The position numbers and the translations under genes were made by a program. 53,592 bases of DNA from a bacterium UBA4883 (lineage in GTDB: Bacteria; Bacillota; Clostridia; Oscillospirales; Acutalibacteraceae). The stretch lies in NCBI GenBank assembly GCA_002399225.1, contig DHDF01000120.1:4297-57888 (forward strand), given 5' to 3'. This document shows, in pieces, positions 6,956-14,128 of the stretch; the first letter of the stretch is position 1, and the number at the start of each line of letters is the position of its first letter. Below the pieces are notes generated by a model, which worked only from the letters and a program-made list of their open reading frames with translations, was not told the origin of the DNA and searched no databases.

Positions 6956-7885
6956 ATGAAAAAAGAAATCTGCCTGATCTTGCCCGCCGTTCTGCTCAGT
7001 CTGCTCTTTGCCTGTTCTTCCGCCCCAAAGTCCGCTTCTTCCTCTTTGCCCTCCAGTGAGAACTCCTCTTCTTCCGCAGCTTCAAAAGAGACGTCTTCCA
7101 GCGTTTCCTCCGCGGCCTCTCTCCCGTCTTCCAGCGCGGCCGCTTCCGGGAAAGCTTCTTCAAGCCAGGCGCTGGAAAAGGCCAAAACGGTCAACATCAC
7201 GATGCCGGAGGGATTTGCCCTGCCCCAGGTGGCGGCGCGGCTGGAAGCGCACGGGGTCTGCAGCAGTGCGGATTTCATCAAAGCTTCCCAAACTTACGAT
7301 TTCAGCTATTACCCTCTGGTCGCCAAAATAAAGAGCAGCTCGCACCGCTGCTACAGGCTGGAAGGCTACCTGTACCCGGAAACCTATGAGTTCTATCTCG
7401 GCATGAAGCCGCAGGATGCCGTCGGGAAGTTTCTGCGCAACGCGGAAAGCCGGATTGGGACCCGATACTCCTATTCCGGCATGACGACGGATCAGCTGGT
7501 TACGCTGGCCTCTGTCATCGAGCGGGAAGCCGACGATCCGGACGACATGAAGAAAGTGTCTTCCGTGTTTCACAACCGGCTTAAGGCCGGCATGATCCTT
7601 CAGGCGGATTCGACGCGGGATTACTGCAATAAATACCTTGTGCCGCAATTCGGCAGCAAATTTAATCAATACTACAATACCTATCCCAACCGCAGTCCTG
7701 GACTGCCAGCCGGCCCGATCTGCAACCCGGGCGCCAACGCTCTCTACGCCGCGGCGCATCCCGCAAATACAAACTACCTGTATTTTGCAACGGGGACGGA
7801 TCATAACTATTATTACGGAGCGACTCAGAAAGATCGAGACGCGCTGATGGCAAGCGCCGGTGTCACACCGCTGTATGCGGACTGA
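6956..7885 (+). CDS. mltG: Endolytic transglycosylase MltG (YceG family), lipoprotein form
   Basis: This 309-residue protein has a lipobox LLFAC with the cysteine at residue 20, followed by a Ser/Ala-rich linker to about residue 73. A YceG domain comes next: a LysM-like start (VNITMPEGFALPQVAARL), then LEGYLYPETYEF, the catalytic ASVIEREA (E189), HNRLKAGMILQADST and SPGLPAGPICNPG. MltG cuts nascent glycan strands and is thought to set strand length. Most MltG proteins are held by a transmembrane helix, so a lipid anchor is a variant. The start at 6956 follows TTGGAG. It heads a likely operon with the MATE and Crp/Fnr genes (gaps of 30 and 23 bases). Confidence 0.9.
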   Translation: MKKEICLILPAVLLSLLFACSSAPKSASSSLPSSENSSSSAASKETSSSVSSAASLPSSSAAASGKASSSQALEKAKTVNITMPEGFALPQVAARLEAHGVCSSADFIKASQTYDFSYYPLVAKIKSSSHRCYRLEGYLYPETYEFYLGMKPQDAVGKFLRNAESRIGTRYSYSGMTTDQLVTLASVIEREADDPDDMKKVSSVFHNRLKAGMILQADSTRDYCNKYLVPQFGSKFNQYYNTYPNRSPGLPAGPICNPGANALYAAAHPANTNYLYFATGTDHNYYYGATQKDRDALMASAGVTPLYAD

Positions 7886-7915
7886 CGGAATTGAAAAGAC
7901 AGAACGGAGTGATCT

Positions 7916-9337
7916 ATGAAAATGCGTGCGACAACCGACGCACATGAACAATTTATAAAAATGACTCAAACGCCGATTCCCCGCCTGGTCTGCACCCTCG
8001 CGGGACCGACGATGGTCAGCATGATGATTTCGGCCGCCTACAATCTTGCGGACACCTACTTCGTCGGCCAGCTTGGCACCAGCGCCACGGGAGCGGTCGG
8101 CATCGTATTTTCCCTGATGGCAATCATTCAGGCGGTCGGCTTCACGCTGGGCATGGGGTCCGGCGGCGTGATCTCCCGCCTGCTGGGTGAAAAGCGAAAC
8201 ACGGAGGCGGCCGAGGCCGCCTCCACCGCCTTTTTTGCGGCAATTGCAGCCGGTTTTATCATCATGATTCCGGGCCTTTTGTTCAGCAACGGCCTGATGC
8301 GGTTTCTCGGCGCAACGGACACCATCCTTCCTTACGCAAAAAGTTACGCGCAGTATATTCTTTACGGTGCCCCGATTATGTGCACTACCTTCGTGATGAA
8401 CAACGACCTGCGCGCGGAGGGAAAAGCTTTCTTTTCCATGGTCGGCATCGCCACCGGATGCATTTTAAACGTCGCGCTGGACCCCGTCATGATTTTCACC
8501 TTTCATCTCGGCATCGCCGGGGCGGCGATCGCAACTATCATCAGCCAGAGCATCAGCTTTCTTATTCTGATTTCCAACTACATCAGCCACCGTACCATTA
8601 TTAAACTCAGCTTCCGGCATTTTTCCCGCAGAGCGAGCATGCACGCCGAAATTTTGAAAACCGGCATGCCTTCTTTCTTCCGCCAGGGTCTCGCCAGCAT
8701 TGCGACAATCGCCCTGAACGTTTCCGCCGCGGTTTACGGCGATGCCGCCGTTGCCGCCATGTCCATTGTCGGGCGCGCTTTTTTCTTTTTGCTTGCCGCC
8801 CTGCTTGGTTTCGGCCAGGGATTTCAGCCGGTCGCGGGCTACAACTACGGCGCGAAATGTTACACCCGCCTGAAAGAAGCTTACTGGTTCTGCGTGCGGG
8901 TTTCTTTTTTCGGCCTGTTGATTTTGGGTTCCGTCGCATTTGTTTTTGCGCCGCAGATCATGGCGCTGTTCCGCCGCAATGACCCCCAGGTCATTGCGAT
9001 CGGCGCGCTTGCATTCCGGGCACAGTGCGCAATGATGCCGCTTCAGACTTTCGTGATCATTTCCAACATGCTGTTTCAGTCTATCGGCATGGCAAAGCAG
9101 GCCACTTGGATTTCCGTTTTGCGGCAGGGGTTCTGTTTTCTGCCCATCATCCTGACTTTCCCCAGATTTTTCGGCCTGCTCGGCGTTCAGCTCAGCCAGC
9201 CGGCGGCAGACTGCCTGACTTTTTTCATCGCGCTGAAAATCACGTTCCCGTTTCTGCACCGTCTGAATGATGCAATCCGCTCCGGCGGGCAAGAACCGGC
9301 GGAGCAATCTGTGCCAAGCGGCGAAAACCATCTTTAA
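7916..9337 (+). CDS. MATE family efflux transporter
   Basis: The 473-residue protein has 12 predicted membrane segments in two repeated halves, as in MATE (NorM/DinF) exporters. The first half opens with the usual PIPRLVCTLAGPTMVSMMISAAYNLADTYFVG pattern, and the second has GFGQGFQPVAGYNYGAK, a family signature. MATE proteins expel cationic drugs or metabolites using H+ or Na+ gradients; the substrate cannot be read from sequence. The ribosome site CGGAG precedes ATG 7916. It sits between mltG and a Crp/Fnr regulator, which may control it. Confidence 0.92.
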   Translation: MKMRATTDAHEQFIKMTQTPIPRLVCTLAGPTMVSMMISAAYNLADTYFVGQLGTSATGAVGIVFSLMAIIQAVGFTLGMGSGGVISRLLGEKRNTEAAEAASTAFFAAIAAGFIIMIPGLLFSNGLMRFLGATDTILPYAKSYAQYILYGAPIMCTTFVMNNDLRAEGKAFFSMVGIATGCILNVALDPVMIFTFHLGIAGAAIATIISQSISFLILISNYISHRTIIKLSFRHFSRRASMHAEILKTGMPSFFRQGLASIATIALNVSAAVYGDAAVAAMSIVGRAFFFLLAALLGFGQGFQPVAGYNYGAKCYTRLKEAYWFCVRVSFFGLLILGSVAFVFAPQIMALFRRNDPQVIAIGALAFRAQCAMMPLQTFVIISNMLFQSIGMAKQATWISVLRQGFCFLPIILTFPRFFGLLGVQLSQPAADCLTFFIALKITFPFLHRLNDAIRSGGQEPAEQSVPSGENHL

Positions 9338-9360
9338 AAAAGATTAGGAGGCATGGCACC

Positions 9361-10065
9361 GTGTCCCTCAGTCAATCCGATCAGGTCTTTCTTCACGACT
9401 CCCTTCCCTTCTGGGGCCATCTGACCGAAGAAGAGCGCGAACTGATTGATTCTTCCGCCGTTTTGCGCTCTCATCCGGCCGGCAGCAGTCTGCATAATGG
9501 TTCGGCGGACTGTGCCGGGCTGTTTGTGGTAAAAAGCGGCCAGGTCCGCACTTTTATTTTATCGGATACCGGCAGGGAAATTACGCTGTTCCGTCTGCTG
9601 CAAAGGGATATTTGCATCTTCTCCGCCTCCTGTATGCTAAAGGATATCCGGTTCGACGTTTTCATCGAAGCCGTGCAGGCCAGCGAGACCATCCTGATTC
9701 CGACCGCCGTCTACAACAGGCTGAACCAGACTTCCCTCGCAGTGTCGGAGTACACCAGCCAGCTACTTTCATCCCGCTTTTCCGACGTTGTTTGGGTTTT
9801 AGAGCAGATTCTTTTCATGAGCTTCGACCGGCGGCTCGCCCTTTTCCTCTTGGAGGAATCCGCGATCGACGGCGGGGATCTTCTAAAAACAACACATGAG
9901 GAAATTGCTAAAAATATGGGCACCGCGCGGGAGGTCGTTACGCGGATGCTCCGCTACTTTCAGTCCGAAGGGCTGGTGCGGCTCTCCCGCGGCGCAGTCC
10001 GCATTCTGGACCGCAAAAAGCTGGAAACCCTCTCCCGGCAATCGGGCTCCGCTCCAAAAAAATGA
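9361..10065 (+). CDS. Crp/Fnr family transcriptional regulator
   Basis: The 234-residue protein has an N-terminal cyclic-nucleotide-binding beta-roll (CAGLFVVKSGQVRTFILSDTGREITLF), a long dimer helix and a C-terminal winged helix-turn-helix (THEEIAKNMGTAREVVTRMLRYF). The cysteines are few (including CIFSASC) and do not form the N-terminal cluster of true FNR, so an oxygen-sensing iron-sulphur role is not supported; the effector is unknown. The start is GTG 9361, placed 9 bases after AGGAGG at 9346-9351; a nearer ATG at 9353 is out of frame. It ends the mltG-MATE operon. Confidence 0.88.
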   Translation: MSLSQSDQVFLHDSLPFWGHLTEEERELIDSSAVLRSHPAGSSLHNGSADCAGLFVVKSGQVRTFILSDTGREITLFRLLQRDICIFSASCMLKDIRFDVFIEAVQASETILIPTAVYNRLNQTSLAVSEYTSQLLSSRFSDVVWVLEQILFMSFDRRLALFLLEESAIDGGDLLKTTHEEIAKNMGTAREVVTRMLRYFQSEGLVRLSRGAVRILDRKKLETLSRQSGSAPKK

Positions 10066-10110
10066 AAGAGTTTCCCGCTCCCTTACATTTTAGAAATACC
10101 GCTAAAAAAC

Positions 10111-10158
10111 AGGCCTCTTTTTTCGGATGCAATCCGGGGAAAGAGGTTCGGCTTTTTA
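10111..10158. terminator. Bidirectional terminator between crp-like and cymR genes
   Basis: CCTCTTT at 10114-10120 pairs with AAAGAGG at 10140-10146, and an inner CGGAT...ATCCG stem extends it. A T-run follows on the plus strand (GGCTTTTTAA), and an A-run at 10104-10109 gives the T-run for the minus-strand gene. It lies between two converging genes. Confidence 0.7.
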
Positions 10159-10168
10159 ACGGTACGTT

Positions 10169-10615
10169 TTAAATATAAAACATATAGCAGGATTCCGGCT
10201 GCTGCTTTTCCGCCTCTGTCTGAAGGTCCAGAAGCGTGACGGACCGCAGGGTGCTTTCCACCGCCGAGTCAAGAGCGGAAAAAACGGATTTCTGCATTGC
10301 CTTTTCAATATTTTCTGCTTTCAGCGCCACGGATTCCGCCGTTTTTTCAAACAGAGACTGCTCCAGGGCCCGCAGAATTTCATACACGGAAATTTCCTGC
10401 GGCGGCCTTGAGAGCTTGTATCCTCCCTGCGCGCCCTTGATAGCCAGCACCAGACCATCCCGTTTCAGAAGTGAAAACACCTGTTCCAAATAAATTTTTG
10501 AAATTCCAAGCCTTTTTGAGAGGCTGATGATTGTAATACAGGCATCGCTGCCATAGCCTTCCGCCATGCAAACCATGGCGGCCAGGCCATATCTCCCCTT
10601 TGAAGAAATTCTCAT
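10169..10615 (-). CDS. cymR: CymR-type Rrf2 family regulator of cysteine metabolism
   Basis: The 148-residue protein begins MRISSKGRYGL, the Rrf2 N-terminus, and has the Rrf2 winged helix (SLSKRLGISKIYLEQVFSLLKRDGLVLAIKGAQGGYKLSR). It lacks the three-cysteine cluster of IscR. The C-terminus is YMFYI, which as I recall matches the tail of Bacillus subtilis CymR. CymR represses sulphur-uptake and cysteine genes when complexed with CysK, and cysK is the divergent neighbour here, so the context fits. ATG 10615 is preceded by GAGGAG. An in-frame upstream ATG at 10705 overlaps the promoter and is not used. Confidence 0.87.
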   Translation of the reverse strand: MRISSKGRYGLAAMVCMAEGYGSDACITIISLSKRLGISKIYLEQVFSLLKRDGLVLAIKGAQGGYKLSRPPQEISVYEILRALEQSLFEKTAESVALKAENIEKAMQKSVFSALDSAVESTLRSVTLLDLQTEAEKQQPESCYMFYI

Positions 10616-10663
10616 TTGAGATCTCCTCTCAATCCCTCTATTTTCATTCTTCTTCGCCATTTT

Positions 10664-10692
10664 ATCATAACGATCCTTTCCGGTGAAGTCAA
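10664..10692 (-). promoter_or_regulatory. Sigma-A promoter for cymR
   Basis: On the minus strand TTGACT (10692-10687) and TATGAT (10669-10664) are 17 bases apart. The -35 lies inside one copy of a 10-base direct repeat that may be an operator. Confidence 0.8.
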
Positions 10693-10715
10693 GCCCAGCT
10701 GACAAAAGTCAAGCC
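10686..10715. repeat. 10-base direct repeat with 20-bp period over the cymR -35
   Basis: AAGTCAAGCC occurs at 10686-10695 and again at 10706-10715, exactly 20 bp apart (about two helical turns). Both copies sit in the cymR-cysK intergenic region and one covers the cymR -35. A site for CymR or another regulator is plausible but unproven. Confidence 0.6.
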
Positions 10716-10742
10716 ATTTTTCCATTTTTAACCGGTTCCGCA

Positions 10743-10772
10743 TTGACAGGAAACGGCAAAGCAACCTATAAT
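10743..10772 (+). promoter_or_regulatory. Sigma-A promoter for cysK
   Basis: TTGACA (10743-10748) and TATAAT (10767-10772) are both perfect, with an 18-base spacer. The inverted repeat AACCGGTT at 10730-10737 lies immediately upstream. Transcription would start about 25 bases before the TTG start codon. Confidence 0.85.
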
Positions 10773-10802
10773 GAGAAAAACGAGAAATAGAGGTGGCATT
10801 TT

Positions 10803-11729
10803 TTGATTGCAAAATTGATTACGGAATTAATCGGCAAGACCCCTATGCTGGAACTTTCCAATTACAACCGCAGGCACAATCTGCCCGCGACCATTCTTGC
10901 AAAGCTGGAATTTATGAACCCCGCAGGAAGCGTAAAAGACCGGATCGGCAAATCCATGATTGAGGACGCGGAAAAAAGCGGACGCCTGAAGTCCGGTTCG
11001 GTCATCATCGAACCGACCAGCGGCAACGCCGGCATCGGCCTTGCCTCGGTTGCGGCCTCGAAAGGGTACCGCGTCATTCTGACCATGCCGGAAACCATGA
11101 GCGTTGAGCGCCGCAAGCTGCTTGGCGCCTACGGCGCCGAAGTAGTGCTGACGGATGGGCAGCTTGGCATGCAGGGTGCCATCGACAAGGCTGTTGAACT
11201 GCAAAAAAGCACGCCGAACGCCTTTATGCCGAGCCAGTTCACCAACCCCGCCAACCCGCGCGCGCACTATGAAACCACAGGGCCTGAAATCTGGCGCGAC
11301 ACCGAGGGGAATGTGGATCTTTTCGTTGCCGGAGTCGGCACGGGCGGCACGATTTCAGGGGTTGCAAAATTTTTAAAGGAAAAGAAACCGGAGGTCAAAA
11401 TTGTGGCGGTGGAACCCGCGACTTCGGCGGTTATTTCCGGCAAAAAACCCGGTCCCCACAAACTGCAGGGACTCGGCGCTGGATTTGTCCCCGAAACGCT
11501 CGACACAAAGCTTCTGGACGAAATCATGCCTATACAGGATGAGGATGCCTATCAGGCCGGCCGTGAACTCGCCCAGTGGGAAGGCATCCTGGTCGGAATT
11601 TCTTCCGGGGCCGCCGTCTGGGCGGCGAACCTGCTTGCCCGGCGCCCCGAAAATAAAGGAAAGAAAATTGTTGCCCTTCTGCCGGACACCGGAGAGCGCT
11701 ACCTTTCCACGCCGTTTTATTTTGACTGA
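10803..11729 (+). CDS. cysK: Cysteine synthase A (O-acetylserine sulfhydrylase)
   Basis: The 308-residue PLP enzyme makes cysteine from O-acetylserine and sulfide. K45 in NPAGSVKDR is the Schiff-base lysine. [11 protein letters not shown] is the substrate loop and [10 protein letters not shown] binds the PLP phosphate. Length is typical. The start is TTG 10803, six bases after AGGTGG; no ATG is available in a suitable place. It faces cymR divergently, and in Bacillus CysK is also the co-repressor partner of CymR. The tcdA gene follows after 13 bases on the same strand. Confidence 0.95.
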   Translation: MIAKLITELIGKTPMLELSNYNRRHNLPATILAKLEFMNPAGSVKDRIGKSMIEDAEKSGRLKSGSVIIEPTSGNAGIGLASVAASKGYRVILTMPETMSVERRKLLGAYGAEVVLTDGQLGMQGAIDKAVELQKSTPNAFMPSQFTNPANPRAHYETTGPEIWRDTEGNVDLFVAGVGTGGTISGVAKFLKEKKPEVKIVAVEPATSAVISGKKPGPHKLQGLGAGFVPETLDTKLLDEIMPIQDEDAYQAGRELAQWEGILVGISSGAAVWAANLLARRPENKGKKIVALLPDTGERYLSTPFYFD

Positions 11730-11742
11730 GCCGGAGGAGAGT

Positions 11743-12480
11743 ATGCCCGATCAATTTTCACGCTCCCGGCTTTTGTTGGGAGACGAAGCAGTGAAAAAAA
11801 TTCAGCAGGCATTCGTTGCTGTTTTCGGGGTCGGCGGAGTCGGTTCCTACGCCGTAGAAGCCCTGGCCCGCGGCGGAGTCGGTCGTCTTGCGCTGTTTGA
11901 CAGCGACTGTGTCAGCCTGAGCAATCTCAACCGGCAGATTCACGCCACGCACAAAACGATCGGAATCCCGAAGGTGGAAGTTCTGCGCGACCGGATTCTG
12001 GACATTAACCCCAACTGCCGGGTGGAACCCCACCGGTGCTTTTACACCCCGGAAAATGCCGGTCAGTTTGATCTGAGCCGGTATGACTATGTAATCGACG
12101 CGGTCGACACCGTCTCTGCAAAGCTGGAACTGATCGTCCGTGCAAAGCGGGCCGGGGTGCCCGTCATCAGTTGCATGGGGGCGGGCAACAAGCTGGACCC
12201 GACCCGCTTCGAGGTCGCGGATCTCTACCAGACCAGCATCTGCCCCCTCGCGCGGGTCATGCGCCGGGAACTGCGGGCCCGCGGGGTGAAGAGCCTGAAG
12301 GTCGTCTATTCGAAAGAACCGCCGCTGCGGCCGGCCGGCGAAAGCAAACCCGGCTCACGCCCCACGCCCGGAAGCGTCCCGTTCGTTCCTCCGGTTGCTG
12401 GGATGATCCTCGCGGGGGAAGTCCTCAAGGATCTTGCCGGAATTGGGAAAGACGCGCCGTCCTGCGAGGAGCCGCAATAA
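11743..12480 (+). CDS. tcdA: tRNA threonylcarbamoyladenosine dehydratase (TcdA, ThiF/E1-like)
   Basis: The 245-residue E1-like protein has the ATP-binding motif GVGGVGS (29-35), the DSDCVSLSNLNRQ stretch that places the adenylating aspartate and arginine, and SICPLARVMRRELR with the conserved cysteine. GAGNKLDPT is a TcdA/CsdL hallmark that separates it from ThiF and MoeB. The enzyme cyclises t6A37 to ct6A in ANN-decoding tRNAs. GGAGGA precedes ATG 11743, and the gene is probably co-transcribed with cysK, which could link it to sulphur status. Confidence 0.9.
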   Translation: MPDQFSRSRLLLGDEAVKKIQQAFVAVFGVGGVGSYAVEALARGGVGRLALFDSDCVSLSNLNRQIHATHKTIGIPKVEVLRDRILDINPNCRVEPHRCFYTPENAGQFDLSRYDYVIDAVDTVSAKLELIVRAKRAGVPVISCMGAGNKLDPTRFEVADLYQTSICPLARVMRRELRARGVKSLKVVYSKEPPLRPAGESKPGSRPTPGSVPFVPPVAGMILAGEVLKDLAGIGKDAPSCEEPQ

Positions 12481-12485
12481 CTCCG

Positions 12486-12517
12486 GAAAGCTCCGCCCAA
12501 GGCGGGGCTTTCTTTTT
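12486..12517 (+). terminator. Rho-independent terminator after tcdA
   Basis: GAAAGCTCCGCC (12486-12497) pairs with 12501-12512 with one G-T pair around a CAA loop, followed by a T-run. It closes the cysK-tcdA operon. Confidence 0.88.
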
Positions 12518-12551
12518 GCCCGGCCCTTCGTTCCCGCGGTTAAAATGTGTT

Positions 12552-12557
12552 ATAATG
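12552..12557 (+). promoter_or_regulatory. -10 box for the glyoxalase-sbcDC operon
   Basis: A perfect TATAAT lies 52 bases before the glyoxalase start. The -35 region is poor, so the call rests on the box and the preceding terminator. Confidence 0.45.
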
Positions 12558-12609
12558 ATTTTACCAATCTTAACATAAACTGACAAAACAGAATCGGGAG
12601 GGACTGCCG

Positions 12610-12972
12610 ATGAACGCGCGTTTTCTTCATACCAATTTCACCGTGCTGAATCTGGACAAAAGCCTGGATTTTTATCGCCGCGCCTTAGGGCTGAAAGAAG
12701 TCAGGCGCAAGACCGCACCCGACGGATCGTTTATTCTCGCCTACCTGGAAGACGGACAGACCGATTACCAGCTGGAGCTGACCTGGTACCGCGACCGAAA
12801 AAGGCCTTACGACCTCGGCGACAACGAGATTCATCTCGCCGTCAGAGTGCCCGACAAACAGGCCGCCCACGCCCTGCACCGGGAAATGGGCTGCATCTGC
12901 TATGAAAATCACGACATGGACCTCTACTTCATCTCCGATCCGGACGGATACTGGATCGAGATCCTGGACTGA
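12610..12972 (+). CDS. Glyoxalase I family protein (VOC fold)
   Basis: This 120-residue, single-domain protein carries the four glyoxalase I metal ligand positions: H7, E56, H75 and E117. The C-terminal DPDGYWIEILD is the family signature. Glyoxalase I isomerises the methylglyoxal-thiol hemithioacetal; the thiol in this organism is unknown because clostridia generally lack glutathione. AGGGA precedes ATG 12610. The stop lies 4 bases before sbcD, so all three genes are likely one operon. Confidence 0.88.
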   Translation: MNARFLHTNFTVLNLDKSLDFYRRALGLKEVRRKTAPDGSFILAYLEDGQTDYQLELTWYRDRKRPYDLGDNEIHLAVRVPDKQAAHALHREMGCICYENHDMDLYFISDPDGYWIEILD

Positions 12973-12976
12973 GCCG

Positions 12977-14128
12977 ATGAAGCTGCTGCATCTTGCCGAT
13001 CTGCACATCGGCAAGCGCGTCTGTGAATTCAGCATGCTGGAGGATCAGCGGTATATTTTGGAGCAAATTCTCGGCATTGCACGCGATGTGCACCCGGACG
13101 CCGTTCTGATTGCGGGGGACCTCTACGACCGGAGCATCCCCGTCGGAGAAGCCGTCACGCTGCTCGACGATTTTCTGACGGAGCTGGCCGGGAGGAACTT
13201 TCCCGTCTTCGCCATCAGCGGCAACCATGATTCGCCGGAGCGGCTGAATTTCGGCAGCCGCATCATGCGCAAAAATAACGTGACCATTGCGGGCACGTTT
13301 CAGGGCACCGTTCCCCGCGCCGTTCTGACCGACCGGTTCGGCCTGGTCAACCTCTATCTGCTGCCGTTTCTGCGTCCGGCCGCGGCGCAGCCCTTTTTCA
13401 GCCCCGAGCAGACGGATACTTACGACCACGCAATCCGTGCGGCGCTCGGCACCGCCCCGCTGAACCCGGAAGAGCGGAACGTTCTGGTTGCGCACCAGTT
13501 TGTTGTCAGCGGCTCCGCGGAGCCGGAGCGATGTGATTCAGAAACAATTTCCGTCGGCGGGCTTGACAGTGTCGATGTCTCTGCATTCGACGGATTCGAC
13601 TACGTCGCGCTCGGCCACCTGCACGGGCCGCAGCAGGTCGGCCGTCCTTCCGTCCGCTATGCCGGCTCTCCGCTGAAATATTCGTTTTCAGAATCACGGC
13701 AGAAAAAGGGCGTCACGGTGGTGGAGCTGGGGGAAAAGGGCCGAGTGGAAATCACCCGGATTCCGCTTTCTCCCCTGCGTGAGATGCGGGAGATCCGCGG
13801 TCCGATCGCGGTGCTGACCGCCCCGGAGACCTCTGCGGACGGGAACCGGGAAGATTATATTCACGCCGTGCTGACCGATGAAAAGGAGATTGCGGACGCG
13901 GCCGGGAAACTGCGTGCCGTTTACCCCAATCTGATGCGGATCGATTTTGAAAACCGCCGGACGGAGTCCGAGAATACCGGCACCGCCGCCGCGGGCGATC
14001 CCTCCCGCAGAACGCCGATGCAGCTTTTTAAAGAATTCTATCACGACCGCACCGGAGCGGAGCTTTCCGAACAGGAGCAGAAAATAATGGGAAAAATGAT
14101 TGAGGAAGCTGGGAGGGATGCCGGATGA
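12977..14128 (+). CDS. sbcD: Exonuclease SbcCD subunit D (Mre11-like nuclease)
   Basis: The 383-residue protein has the calcineurin-type phosphoesterase motifs in order: HLADLHIGK (D8, H10), IAGDLYDR, ISGNHDSPERL, VAHQF and LGHLHGPQ. With SbcC it cuts DNA hairpins and protein-blocked ends. It overlaps the sbcC start by four bases (ATGA). ATG 12977 is right after the glyoxalase stop with only a weak GAGCC site, so translation probably depends on coupling. Confidence 0.95.
   Translation: MKLLHLADLHIGKRVCEFSMLEDQRYILEQILGIARDVHPDAVLIAGDLYDRSIPVGEAVTLLDDFLTELAGRNFPVFAISGNHDSPERLNFGSRIMRKNNVTIAGTFQGTVPRAVLTDRFGLVNLYLLPFLRPAAAQPFFSPEQTDTYDHAIRAALGTAPLNPEERNVLVAHQFVVSGSAEPERCDSETISVGGLDSVDVSAFDGFDYVALGHLHGPQQVGRPSVRYAGSPLKYSFSESRQKKGVTVVELGEKGRVEITRIPLSPLREMREIRGPIAVLTAPETSADGNREDYIHAVLTDEKEIADAAGKLRAVYPNLMRIDFENRRTESENTGTAAAGDPSRRTPMQLFKEFYHDRTGAELSEQEQKIMGKMIEEAGRDAG

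Noticed and set aside
10169..10615. IscR identity for the Rrf2 protein
   Set aside because: The three cluster cysteines of IscR are absent and no isc/suf genes are adjacent; the YMFYI tail and cysK neighbour favour CymR.
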